The notes under the pieces were generated by a model that saw only the letters and a list, made by a program, of their open reading frames with translations, did no database searches and was not told the origin of the DNA. Below are positions 54,770 to 62,396 of a DNA stretch of 64,000 nt, one piece after another. Source of the DNA: Intestinibacter sp964449895 (GTDB lineage: Bacteria > Bacillota > Clostridia > Peptostreptococcales > Peptostreptococcaceae); assembly GCA_964449895.1 (NCBI GenBank), contig CAYVBY010000004.1:1-64000 (forward strand), given 5' to 3'. Each line of letters begins with the position of its first letter. The first letter of the stretch is position 1. The position numbers were made by a program, and so were the translations under genes.

Positions 54770-54810
54770 AAAAAACCTGTTAAAGATACATATCATCAAC
54801 AGGTTTTTTT
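54770..54810 (-). terminator. terminator of the VanW gene
   Basis: The stem AAAAAACCTGTT / AACAGGTTTTTT (54770-54781, 54798-54809) lies 21 nt after the stop at 54830. Confidence 0.88.
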
Positions 54811-54829
54811 ATAATTTAAAATACAAATT

Positions 54830-56062
54830 TTAATCGTTATATATTGCTGTATAAATTTTATTTGTTTGTGATTTACCATCTTTTACAATTGTTCTATAAG
54901 TTGTTGCTGCAGGTTTTTGATTATATGTAAATCCATTCGTAGAAATAGATACAGATACTTTATCTTTAGAACATCCATATATAGTTGCACCTGCAACTCC
55001 TCCACCAGCATAAGCAGATATATATACAGGATGATCAAAATTATTAGTAAATTTAAAATCACTCCATCCACTTACCATAGCGTCTCTTCCTCTAGGGACA
55101 TATTTAGGAGTTTTAGTGTGATTGTTTACTTCTTTTATTTCAAGTCCTGATAATAAAACTGCGTTAAACAAAGTTGTAGACCCTTGACAGACTCCTCCTC
55201 CTGGTGCATCTTCATATTCATTATTTAATATAACAGCAGCATTTTTATATCCATTTGCCAAAGTTCTATCTCCTGTAGCTTCATTATATGAAAAAGTTTC
55301 TCCTGGCATTAATATTTTTCCATTACATCTAGATAAAGCAAGTGCTATATTAGAAGATCTTGCAGATAATCCTCCATTAAATGTAGTCGAAAAAGAACCC
55401 AAAGCTGTATCTATACTTTTCAAATCTTTAGTTTTAATTTTAGGTTGTACAACATCAACTTTTAAATCTACTTTTGATATTTTATTTTCATAAGCTTTTT
55501 TTATCTCTTTTTTATTTGCTTCATCATCAAATTTAAGACCTACTTCTGAATCATTTACAGATATAATTGATGATATATTAAGTGATGCATCTGTATAATC
55601 TCTATTAATTTCTTTAGATACTTTGCTTATTTCATTATTCAATTTTTCTTCATTGTATGATGGTTTTATTACAAAATCTTCTCCAATAATTTTTGCTTTC
55701 ACATAACTTATTACATTTCCAAAATATGAATTTTCTCTAGTTAAATTATATGAATCCTCTACAACCTCTTCTATCTTATAAGATAAATCAATGTCTTTAT
55801 GTTTAATTATATATTTATCATTGCTGTATAATAATTCCAAATCCTTTGGATAATATTTAGATTTTATCAATTCCAAAGCCTCACTCTTTGTTAAATTTGA
55901 TACTTCTATATCTTCAATAAAAACATTTTGAGATATTTTACCATTATATAAATATTTAGATGTAAAGTAATTTAATCCAACTATAAAAATAATACCTAAA
56001 GCAAAAAATAATATTAAAATTTTCTTTTTAAAAAATAAATTTTCTTTTAATTTATTCTTCAT
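54830..56062 (-). CDS. VanW family protein with peptidoglycan-binding-like domain
   Basis: The protein is 410 aa with an N-terminal membrane anchor (residues 13-32) and then an extracellular part. The C-terminal VanW domain has PGETFSYNEATGDRTLANGYKNAA and APGGGVCQGSTTLFNAVLLSGL, with a preceding PG_binding_4-like region (40-210). VanW proteins occur with vancomycin-resistance genes but also alone in clostridia; their role is not established. AGGGGTG precedes the ATG. Confidence 0.87.
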   Translation of the reverse strand: MKNKLKENLFFKKKILILFFALGIIFIVGLNYFTSKYLYNGKISQNVFIEDIEVSNLTKSEALELIKSKYYPKDLELLYSNDKYIIKHKDIDLSYKIEEVVEDSYNLTRENSYFGNVISYVKAKIIGEDFVIKPSYNEEKLNNEISKVSKEINRDYTDASLNISSIISVNDSEVGLKFDDEANKKEIKKAYENKISKVDLKVDVVQPKIKTKDLKSIDTALGSFSTTFNGGLSARSSNIALALSRCNGKILMPGETFSYNEATGDRTLANGYKNAAVILNNEYEDAPGGGVCQGSTTLFNAVLLSGLEIKEVNNHTKTPKYVPRGRDAMVSGWSDFKFTNNFDHPVYISAYAGGGVAGATIYGCSKDKVSVSISTNGFTYNQKPAATTYRTIVKDGKSQTNKIYTAIYND

Positions 56063-56091
56063 AACTTCACCCCTCTTATTACTACTATTAG

Positions 56092-56120
56092 ATTATATTT
56101 TAATTTTTAATTCAAAACAA
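56092..56120 (-). promoter_or_regulatory. putative promoter of vanW-like gene
   Basis: TTGTTT and TATAAT are spaced by exactly 17 nt, about 30 nt upstream of the coding start. Tandem inverted repeats lie just upstream (56136-56180), so the promoter may need an activator or be repressed. Confidence 0.55.
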
Positions 56121-56135
56121 TAATATAAAATAAAT

Positions 56136-56180
56136 GTAACTTTATTGTTACTTAAATAATAAATGTAACCTTATTGTTAC
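56136..56180 (-). promoter_or_regulatory. tandem GTAAC-N6-GTTAC inverted repeats
   Basis: Two copies of GTAAC-N6-GTTAC (56136-56151 and 56165-56180) are separated by 29 bp and share flanking AAATAAAT-type bases. They precede the putative -35 at 56115-56120. They resemble operators of a one-component regulator that I cannot identify. Confidence 0.6.
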
Positions 56181-56271
56181 CAAAATAAAAGGATATTTAT
56201 CTAAAAACATTACAGATATATAATAACTATTTATAAAAAAATATTTAAATAATACTTTTTTGAAACAAATA

Positions 56272-56303
56272 AAAAAATCCTACTTTTTCAAATAGGACTT
56301 TTT
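56272..56303 (-). terminator. terminator of the 54-aa SOS-type gene
   Basis: The minus-strand stem AAAAAGTCCTA / TAGGATTTTTT (one G-U pair) is followed by TTTTTTTATTTG. It is about 70 nt after the stop at 56373. Nearby fragments resemble the dispersed repeat but are too diverged to call. Confidence 0.8.
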
Positions 56304-56372
56304 ATAACAAATTATATTTCTTTTAAAATTATGGATAATTTTAATTTCCATATGTTTTCTTATTTATCTATA

Positions 56373-56537
56373 TTATATTAATTTTTCTTTTCTTATCCCT
56401 TTAAATTTTCCACCTTTTCCTATAAATACAAATCCAAATCTATTATATATCTCGTTTAATTGTATAAGTGTAACCTCACCCTTTTGTAAATTTGATAAAG
56501 TTATTTCTTCTAATTTTCTTTCGTATAATACAGTCAC
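56373..56537 (-). CDS. 54-aa small protein under a LexA-type promoter
   Basis: A GTG-started reading frame of 54 codons (MTVLYERKLEEITLSNLQKG... ending GKFKGIRKEKLI) is preceded by GAGGAG eight nt upstream. It has no signal peptide and ends in a Lys/Arg-rich, Gly-rich tail that could bind nucleic acid. It has a complete transcription unit: promoter with two SOS-box-like sites and a terminator. I do not recognise the protein. SOS-regulated small proteins often inhibit division or bind DNA, but that is inference. Confidence 0.7.
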   Translation of the reverse strand: MTVLYERKLEEITLSNLQKGEVTLIQLNEIYNRFGFVFIGKGGKFKGIRKEKLI

Positions 56538-56611
56538 TTTAATCACTCCTCAATTAAAATTTATTACATTATATTAATATTTTTTAAAAATAGAACTAAT
56601 TTTTACAATAT

Positions 56612-56661
56612 CAAACATTTGTTCTGTAATTATTATACATCAAACATTAGTTCGATTTCAA
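56612..56661 (-). promoter_or_regulatory. promoter with two LexA (SOS-box)-like operators
   Basis: On the minus strand, TTGAAA (56656-56661) and TATAAT (56632-56637) are spaced by 18 nt. The spacer holds CGAACTAATGTTTG (56641-56654). A second site AGAACAAATGTTTG (56612-56625) covers the predicted transcription start. Both fit the Firmicutes SOS box pattern GAAC-N4-GTTY. Repressor binding at both positions would block polymerase directly. Confidence 0.7.
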
Positions 56662-56797
56662 TAGTTTTTTACTTTTTAATTAAATTTATTAATAACAAAA
56701 CTTTCTTTTAAAATTCTAGACTTTTAAAGTTTTTAATACTACAATTTACATATAAAACTAAAGATAGTCTAATCTGAAAAAATTAGGAGGAATTTAA

Positions 56798-57052
56798 ATG
56801 AGAAGAGTAGCAGTTATAAGTGCTATCCTTGAAGAACCAGATAGTTGTCAAAAACAATTCAATGAAATCTTATCAAAGTATAAACACATTATAAGAGGTA
56901 GAATGGGTATTCCTTGTGAAGTTGAAAATATTTCTGTTATAAGTATTGTCGTAGTTGGAGAATTAGATCTTATAAATAGCTTAACTGGAAAACTTGGAAA
57001 AATCCCTTCAGTACTTGTAAAAACAAGTATTTCAAAAAAGGAAATTGAATAA
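56798..57052 (+). CDS. TM1266-type iron-only hydrogenase system regulator
   Basis: This 84-aa ACT-like protein opens with RRVAVISAILEEPD and carries GRMGIPCEVENISVISIVV and GKLGKIPSVLVKTSISK, matching the small NikR-C-like protein family named after Thermotoga TM1266. It is usually encoded near hydE/hydG/hydF of [FeFe]-hydrogenase maturation. None of these are present here, so it is separated from that cluster. AGGAGG precedes the ATG. Confidence 0.87.
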   Translation: MRRVAVISAILEEPDSCQKQFNEILSKYKHIIRGRMGIPCEVENISVISIVVVGELDLINSLTGKLGKIPSVLVKTSISKKEIE

Positions 57053-57074
57053 TTAAATATTATATACAAGTAAT

Positions 57075-57103
57075 AAAAAATCTTCTAAATGAAGATTTTT
57101 TTT
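57075..57103 (+). terminator. terminator of the TM1266-type gene
   Basis: The stem AAAAAATCTTC / GAAGATTTTTT, 5-nt loop, followed by a T run on the plus strand. Confidence 0.85.
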
Positions 57104-57168
57104 GTATAGAAAATTTTAATTATACTGATTTTTGTGTTTTTTCAAAATTTTTTGTAATTTCTAACATT

Positions 57169-57197
57169 TTGATTGTGTATTTGGTATAAAGTATAGT
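57169..57197 (+). promoter_or_regulatory. promoter of the 178-aa membrane protein gene
   Basis: TTGATT and TATAGT are spaced by 17 nt, about 45 nt upstream of the ATG at 57243. Confidence 0.6.
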
Positions 57198-57242
57198 ATT
57201 ATATAGTAAAGGGGATTTTTAATTATATAAGGGGATGATATT

Positions 57243-57779
57243 ATGAGAAGTTCTAATGCAACTAATACAATACTATTTGAAGAAAGAAAAAAACAAATTA
57301 ACGACCAAAAGATAGATATGCATAAAAAATCTCAAGTAAGAAATTCTACTGTTGTTTCATTATCAAGTTACAAAAAAACAAAAAAGAAAAAAGAACATGT
57401 AAAATTTAATGTAAATGAAAAAAATAAAAAACTAGTTTCTTTATTTGTGATTTTAGTATTATTTTTAGCAATAGTAGCTACATTAACTATAAAGCAAAAT
57501 TATTCTGCTCAAGCACCTTCTAATAACTTTTCTTATGGAGATACAAAAATAACTACAACAGAAGCTTCTTCATATGAATCTATAGTAAAAGGGGTTGTAC
57601 AAAAACATACTAGCAATAACTATGTTGTATATGTATCAGAATTACATAAAAATGGAAATTTACTTTACGCTCAAGGATACTTTGATGTACCTGAAGAAGG
57701 CAGAGTAAATTATGATGTTATTTTAAATGATCAATCACCAAATTCTTTAATGATAAATGGAAATGAATATATAAAATAA
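57243..57779 (+). CDS. single-span membrane protein of unknown function
   Basis: This 178-aa protein has a Lys-rich cytoplasmic N-terminus (residues 1-58, with a KKTKKKKE stretch), one span at about residues 60-82 (KLVSLFVILVLFLAIVATLTI), and an extracellular C-terminal part of about 95 residues with Ser/Thr/Tyr-rich mixed structure. No family recognised. AGGGGATGAT precedes the ATG. Confidence 0.7.
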   Translation: MRSSNATNTILFEERKKQINDQKIDMHKKSQVRNSTVVSLSSYKKTKKKKEHVKFNVNEKNKKLVSLFVILVLFLAIVATLTIKQNYSAQAPSNNFSYGDTKITTTEASSYESIVKGVVQKHTSNNYVVYVSELHKNGNLLYAQGYFDVPEEGRVNYDVILNDQSPNSLMINGNEYIK

Positions 57780-57791
57780 TTTATAAAAATA

Positions 57792-57820
57792 ATAAGGATA
57801 TCTAAATTAGATATCCTTAT
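57792..57820. terminator. bidirectional terminator
   Basis: The perfect 13-bp stem ATAAGGATATCTA / TAGATATCCTTAT between the 178-aa gene and the convergent 68-aa gene, with T runs on both strands. Confidence 0.85.
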
Positions 57821-57825
57821 ATTTT

Positions 57826-58032
57826 TTATTTTTTTATATTATCTTTTACTACTTTTCCTACGTTTTTTCCTGTTTTTATAGTTTCTTTAGCAATAGAACC
57901 TACACCGTCTAAAACATCTTTGCCAATTGTTCCTACTCCATTTATGACTTCTTTTCCTACAGATCCTACGCCATCTATAAGTTCCTTACCTACATCAGTA
58001 ATAGGTTTTGTAATTTTTTTCATAATATACAT
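57826..58032 (-). CDS. small 11-residue-repeat protein, LEA-like
   Basis: This 68-aa protein consists almost wholly of five consecutive 11-residue units: VGKELIDGVGS, VGKEVINGVGT, IGKDVLDGVGS, IAKETIKTGKN, VGKVVKDNIKK. Eleven-residue amphipathic periodicity is seen in LEA proteins and synuclein-like lipid-binding helices, which suggests a membrane-surface or desiccation-type role. Start may be the ATG at 58032 or one at 58023; GGAG lies 4 or 13 nt before these. Function unknown. Confidence 0.65.
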   Translation of the reverse strand: MYIMKKITKPITDVGKELIDGVGSVGKEVINGVGTIGKDVLDGVGSIAKETIKTGKNVGKVVKDNIKK

Positions 58033-58111
58033 TCAACTCCTATAATTTATAAGAAAATTTAATATATATTATGATTTTTCTATAATTTTGGTTATTAATT
58101 AATATTCTAAA

Positions 58112-59041
58112 TTATAACATTTCTATGGCTTTATCAAAATCAATCATATTTCTTTCATATAATCCATAACCCATAAAAGAAGATGTTGCTATTTTTATAT
58201 TAGCAATTTTAGATAATTCTTCATATTGTTTTGAATTTTTTATATCGATTAAGATATTTTTTAATTTTTTATTTTCACCATTATGGTTTGCAAATACATA
58301 TACTATTTCTATTTTATCTGAAAAGTCAATTTCAAGCTCTTTATAAGGATATAAAAGACCTAATAAAGTTTTTACTTTGTAAATTTCTTTTAAATCGTTT
58401 TTTAAAAGATTTAAAGATTTTTCATCATGCAAAAATTCAATTATATCACTTAAGCCCTTTAAATTAGCCTTTGATAGTTCTAGATTTTTGCTTCCATAAT
58501 ACATTTTAAAAAGTGCTAAATCCAATTTTTTAGTATCTGTATTGTTTACACTCCACTTTATACCAACCATATCAAACAAATAGCTTCCAAGAAATCCTCT
58601 ATATTCTATATCTCCTATAAAATAATCACTTTCTTTTCCAACTATACCGTAATTATTTTCTTTAGCAACTATGTGTTTGTACTCTCTTTCGCCTCCATCT
58701 GGCATTTCAATTTTCATCCATAAATCCATTTGTTGTTTTATCTTTGGTATATAGTCGATTAATTTATTTGCCTTAGATGTATCATCTATTCCCTTTATAC
58801 ATTCAACTAATACACCTTGACTATTTACTGAACTTATATAATTTTTATCAAAATATCCATTATATAAACCTTCGCTTACTTCTTTTATTTTTAGAAGACT
58901 TCCTCCTCTATAATAAATATTTACACAATCTTTTCTAAGTTCCATAGCTAAAGTAGTGTCCGACTTTACGTATTTTAGTATATTTCTCAAAATACCGTCT
59001 TGTAAATCTCTAACAAAATTATTTGATATTATCTTTTCCAT
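58112..59041 (-). CDS. protein of unknown function
   Basis: This 309-aa soluble protein. Contains DCVNIYYRGGSLLKI (about residues 38-52) and a C-terminal mixed alpha/beta part. I do not recognise a family. AAGGGG precedes the ATG. It lies between the small 11-residue-repeat gene and the molybdenum-hydroxylase cluster. Confidence 0.6.
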   Translation of the reverse strand: MEKIISNNFVRDLQDGILRNILKYVKSDTTLAMELRKDCVNIYYRGGSLLKIKEVSEGLYNGYFDKNYISSVNSQGVLVECIKGIDDTSKANKLIDYIPKIKQQMDLWMKIEMPDGGEREYKHIVAKENNYGIVGKESDYFIGDIEYRGFLGSYLFDMVGIKWSVNNTDTKKLDLALFKMYYGSKNLELSKANLKGLSDIIEFLHDEKSLNLLKNDLKEIYKVKTLLGLLYPYKELEIDFSDKIEIVYVFANHNGENKKLKNILIDIKNSKQYEELSKIANIKIATSSFMGYGLYERNMIDFDKAIEML

Positions 59042-59144
59042 AAAATCACCCCTTATTATTGCATAGAAAAAATCAGTATTTACAGTTATAAATTTAATAA
59101 CTATATTTATATTTTAGCACAATCAAAAGAAGTTTATTTATATT

Positions 59145-60194
59145 TTATATAATCCCTTCAATAAATACAGTCATTATTCCTCCACAAACCATACCTTCAT
59201 CTTCTGCTACTTTACCTGTCATGTCTATAGTTTCGATTTTGAAAGTATTACTACCAGAAATATTAGCAGCATCTCTTATTATTTGAGCTTCTGCACAACC
59301 TCCACCTATAGTTCCAATTATATTTCCAGTATTGTATACTATCATTTTGCTACCAGCTTTTCTAGGAGTAGATCCCTTTGTCGATAAAATAGTTACTATA
59401 CTTATTTTTTCATCTTCTATAGTAGCTAGTTTTTCCACTACTTCTTTATTTAATTCAGAAGAATTTCCAACTTTTATAGGTTCATTTTTAACAGCTATCT
59501 TTCCAATTCTTTTAACACTTATAAGCTCAGCTAATATTGAAATTGCTATTTCTTCAGGAGTTACAGCTCCTATATTTAATCCTATTGGACTGTAAATAGC
59601 ATCTAATTTTTCTTTTGAATAACCTTCAGATATTAGCTCTTCTTTCATGACCTTTACTCTTTTTTTTGAGCCTATCATTCCTATATATTTTAAATCTCTG
59701 AGTTTAAGAATTTTTTCTAAACAAAATTTATCGTATCGATGTCCTCTAGTTACAAGTACTACATAATCTTCTTCACTTATATCTAGAGTATTAAATGCAT
59801 TTTCAAATAAGTCGCAGATTACATTTACATCTTCATAGAAATTTTCTTTATTTGCAAAATAAGCTCTGTCATCTATTACAGTAACATTAAAGCCAATTTT
59901 AGATGCAAAATTACAAAGATGTTTTCCCACATGACCTGCCCCAAAGACAATTAATCTACTCTCTTTTTTAAATATTTCTATAAAAATATTTTCTTCTTCG
60001 TTTATTTTTATATTATGTGCTACTCCTTTTTGTTTTGCGATATTTGCATATTCTAAAATATCTCCATCTAATTCATCAAATCTATATATATTTTTTTCGA
60101 TTTTATTATTTGATAAATTATATTTTGTTACAAGTACCATTTCTATACCATTATTTATGTTTTCCAATAAGCTTTTGTATATATTTAAACTCAT
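59145..60194 (-). CDS. XdhC/CoxI family protein with rearranged domain order
   Basis: The protein is 349 aa. The Rossmann-type XdhC_C domain with GAGHVG (85-90) follows a short, degenerate N-terminal segment (MVLVTKYNL...), and a complete XdhC_CoxI domain lies at the C-terminus (GSTPRKAGSKM at 274-284, GGGCAE at 297-302, EGMVCGG at 334-340). In standard XdhC the CoxI domain comes first. It helps insert sulfurated molybdenum cofactor into hydroxylases. Its position with yqeB, yqeC and mocA supports selenium-dependent hydroxylase maturation. Confidence 0.85.
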   Translation of the reverse strand: MSLNIYKSLLENINNGIEMVLVTKYNLSNNKIEKNIYRFDELDGDILEYANIAKQKGVAHNIKINEEENIFIEIFKKESRLIVFGAGHVGKHLCNFASKIGFNVTVIDDRAYFANKENFYEDVNVICDLFENAFNTLDISEEDYVVLVTRGHRYDKFCLEKILKLRDLKYIGMIGSKKRVKVMKEELISEGYSKEKLDAIYSPIGLNIGAVTPEEIAISILAELISVKRIGKIAVKNEPIKVGNSSELNKEVVEKLATIEDEKISIVTILSTKGSTPRKAGSKMIVYNTGNIIGTIGGGCAEAQIIRDAANISGSNTFKIETIDMTGKVAEDEGMVCGGIMTVFIEGII

Positions 60195-60202
60195 TTTTTC
60201 TC

Positions 60203-61018
60203 CTATTCAAATAAATTTATATTTTTCATAAAACTCATATTAAGTAATGCCTCTAAAGCTCCACCTGCTATACATCTAGCTTTATCAGATATTTTATAAC
60301 AGTTTTGAACTTCTTCTTTTCTTGGATCTATATCAGCTATTTTAAGGCCCTTTTCTACATAGGTTTTATCGTAAATTATACCTCTTAAAACACCATCTAT
60401 TGTTGCATAAACATCAGTTTTATCAATTGTAGCTATAACTTGACCCTTCACTACATAATCACCTATTTTACTAATATTATTTATAAATCCTTCTTTAGGT
60501 GCATGAATTACTCTTTCCTTTGAGTAACCCTTTATATCTCCTGGAATACCTGTATTTTTGACAGCAAAACCATTGTATATTATTCGTCCTAAATTATGTC
60601 CTCTTTTAGTTTCAATAACTGCATGAACATCCTTTCCCGCTTCAAATCCAGGACCTAGTGCTATAGTAATAGGAGCCATATCTATTTTAGTTCCTAAATT
60701 CTTTTTAGCTATAATAGCATCTATTACAGCTACTGGTTTTATAGATTCTATAATTTTGCAATTTTCATCTATAATTAAAGGTATATTTCCATTTTTTAAA
60801 ATTTCATACACTTCATTTATATCATTTGCCAAAATACATTTTTCGCCTTCTACTTCCATCTTTTTTTCAAATACTGCATTACAAAAAGAAACTGTTCTTC
60901 TTATGGCAGTTGGATGATTACATTCTAAAACTACTACTTTTATATTGCATCTATGTAATTTATGAATAACTCCTGTTGCCAAATCACCGCCACCACGTAC
61001 GACTACTATATTATTCAT
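60203..61018 (-). CDS. yqeB: selenium-dependent molybdenum hydroxylase maturation protein YqeB
   Basis: This 271-aa protein begins VVVRGGGDLATGVIHKLHRCNIKVVVLE and includes LGPGFEAGKDVHAVIETKRGHNLGRIIYNG. This is the YqeB family, whose presence tracks selenium-dependent molybdenum hydroxylases. It is thought to act in labile-selenium cofactor synthesis. Eight nt before the XdhC gene. Confidence 0.9.
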   Translation of the reverse strand: MNNIVVVRGGGDLATGVIHKLHRCNIKVVVLECNHPTAIRRTVSFCNAVFEKKMEVEGEKCILANDINEVYEILKNGNIPLIIDENCKIIESIKPVAVIDAIIAKKNLGTKIDMAPITIALGPGFEAGKDVHAVIETKRGHNLGRIIYNGFAVKNTGIPGDIKGYSKERVIHAPKEGFINNISKIGDYVVKGQVIATIDKTDVYATIDGVLRGIIYDKTYVEKGLKIADIDPRKEEVQNCYKISDKARCIAGGALEALLNMSFMKNINLFE

Positions 61019-61033
61019 AATTATTTTCCTTCC

Positions 61034-61780
61034 TTAAAAAATATTTTTATAACTTGTAAAAATAACCTCTATTTCTGCTTTTTTAAAAAGCTCTGCTATT
61101 TTTTTACATTCTTCCAATTTTTCTTCATCGTCAATTTTATTTATTATAACTTTATACTTGCAATTTACATTTTTTCTTAAACCATTTTTACTTTTAGCTA
61201 TTTTTATTAAATCTTCATATTCTACAATTTCCTCTAAATTTTTTCCAAGTAATTTTGATACAAGCTCTGGTCTATGACATATATCTTTTATTTTTTTATT
61301 AAGACAATCAAAACCAATAAGTCCAATTACTAAATTTGTATCTTCAATTATTACAGGTTCATTTTTTCTAGGTGCCTTTAGAGGCAAGTTTTTAGATCCA
61401 TCTCCTTCTATTAAAACAAAGTCTGCCATAGGTATTGTTTTTTTTATTAACTCAATATCCATAGAACATACTTTATATTCAGATTCCATTTTAGCTACTT
61501 TTATTAAATTATTTTTCATTAAACCTTCTTTTACAAGATTTAAATCTTCTTCCTTTTCTACTATTATAAAATCCTTATCAAGTTTCATATGAGTAGTAGT
61601 GGTTACTATTACTTTTTTGTCTAAATTAGATATTTCTTCAGATAATTTATATATTGTGCTTGTTTTCCCGCCTGCTCCTACAACAGTTATAACTTTATCT
61701 TTATCAAAATCTATATTTAAAGCATCTATTAAATTTTTATATTCATTTAAAAAACCTTTACTATAAGAATAAATTTTCAT
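61034..61780 (-). CDS. yqeC: selenium-dependent molybdenum hydroxylase maturation protein YqeC
   Basis: The protein is 248 aa. P-loop VVGAGGKTSTIYKLSEE near residue 32, TTTTHMK near 60, EGDGSKNLPLKAPRKNEPVI near 120. It is the YqeC family, usually found with yqeB in this cofactor pathway. I placed the start at the ATG at 61780, since an upstream GTG is part of the AAAGGTGA ribosome site. Confidence 0.9.
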   Translation of the reverse strand: MKIYSYSKGFLNEYKNLIDALNIDFDKDKVITVVGAGGKTSTIYKLSEEISNLDKKVIVTTTTHMKLDKDFIIVEKEEDLNLVKEGLMKNNLIKVAKMESEYKVCSMDIELIKKTIPMADFVLIEGDGSKNLPLKAPRKNEPVIIEDTNLVIGLIGFDCLNKKIKDICHRPELVSKLLGKNLEEIVEYEDLIKIAKSKNGLRKNVNCKYKVIINKIDDEEKLEECKKIAELFKKAEIEVIFTSYKNIF

Positions 61781-61791
61781 TTTTATCACCT

Positions 61792-62373
61792 TTAATATCC
61801 GTTTTTTAACTGTTCTTTATAATCAATGTCCATAAGCTCCCTTTTATCTTCAACTTCAAAGATATATAAATCACTTAAGTTTTTTAATATTATTTTTTTT
61901 CCACCTTTATCACCTTTTAAATTCATTAACTCTTCTCTATACTTATCTGAAAAAATAGTTGGATTTAATAATATGCCATTATTACTTACACTGCCTAAAT
62001 CTTTTTTACTTTTTATAAAGCCTATCACAAAATTTTCTATAGTATCTTCTTTTATATATGGCTGATCACATACTATAAACATAAAAAATTTATTCTTAGA
62101 ATTTGAAATTCCCAGCTTTATAGACTGGGAAATTCCAAATTCACTATTATCATTTTTTACAACTTTTATATCTTTATCATTTAGATTTTCTATTATTTCA
62201 TCGTATTTTGTGACAAATACTACTTCTCCTATAAATTTACATTTTTTCTTTAGATTTATTAACTTTTCTACTGTATATAAATACATAGGCTTTTCATCTA
62301 TTTTATAAAGTAATTTATTTTCTTTAAATCTTTTACTATTTCCAGAGGCCAAAACTATTATGCTTATTTTCAT
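61792..62373 (-). CDS. mocA: molybdenum cofactor cytidylyltransferase-like protein
   Basis: This 193-aa nucleotidyltransferase has the NTP-binding opening IVLASGNSKRFKENKLLYKI and the FIVCDQPYIKEDT motif near residue 110. MocA-type enzymes add CMP to molybdopterin; this subgroup accompanies selenium-dependent hydroxylases. It lies 23 nt after the hydroxylase gene. Confidence 0.85.
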   Translation of the reverse strand: MKISIIVLASGNSKRFKENKLLYKIDEKPMYLYTVEKLINLKKKCKFIGEVVFVTKYDEIIENLNDKDIKVVKNDNSEFGISQSIKLGISNSKNKFFMFIVCDQPYIKEDTIENFVIGFIKSKKDLGSVSNNGILLNPTIFSDKYREELMNLKGDKGGKKIILKNLSDLYIFEVEDKRELMDIDYKEQLKNGY

Positions 62374-62396
62374 AATCTCTTATTTTATAGTTTTAA

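Noticed and set aside
54617..54799. 60-aa minus-strand frame upstream of the pseudokinase gene
   Set aside because: Composition is that of random AT-rich sequence (Phe, Tyr, Asn, Lys, Cys), it has no ribosome site and it overlaps the pseudokinase start region.
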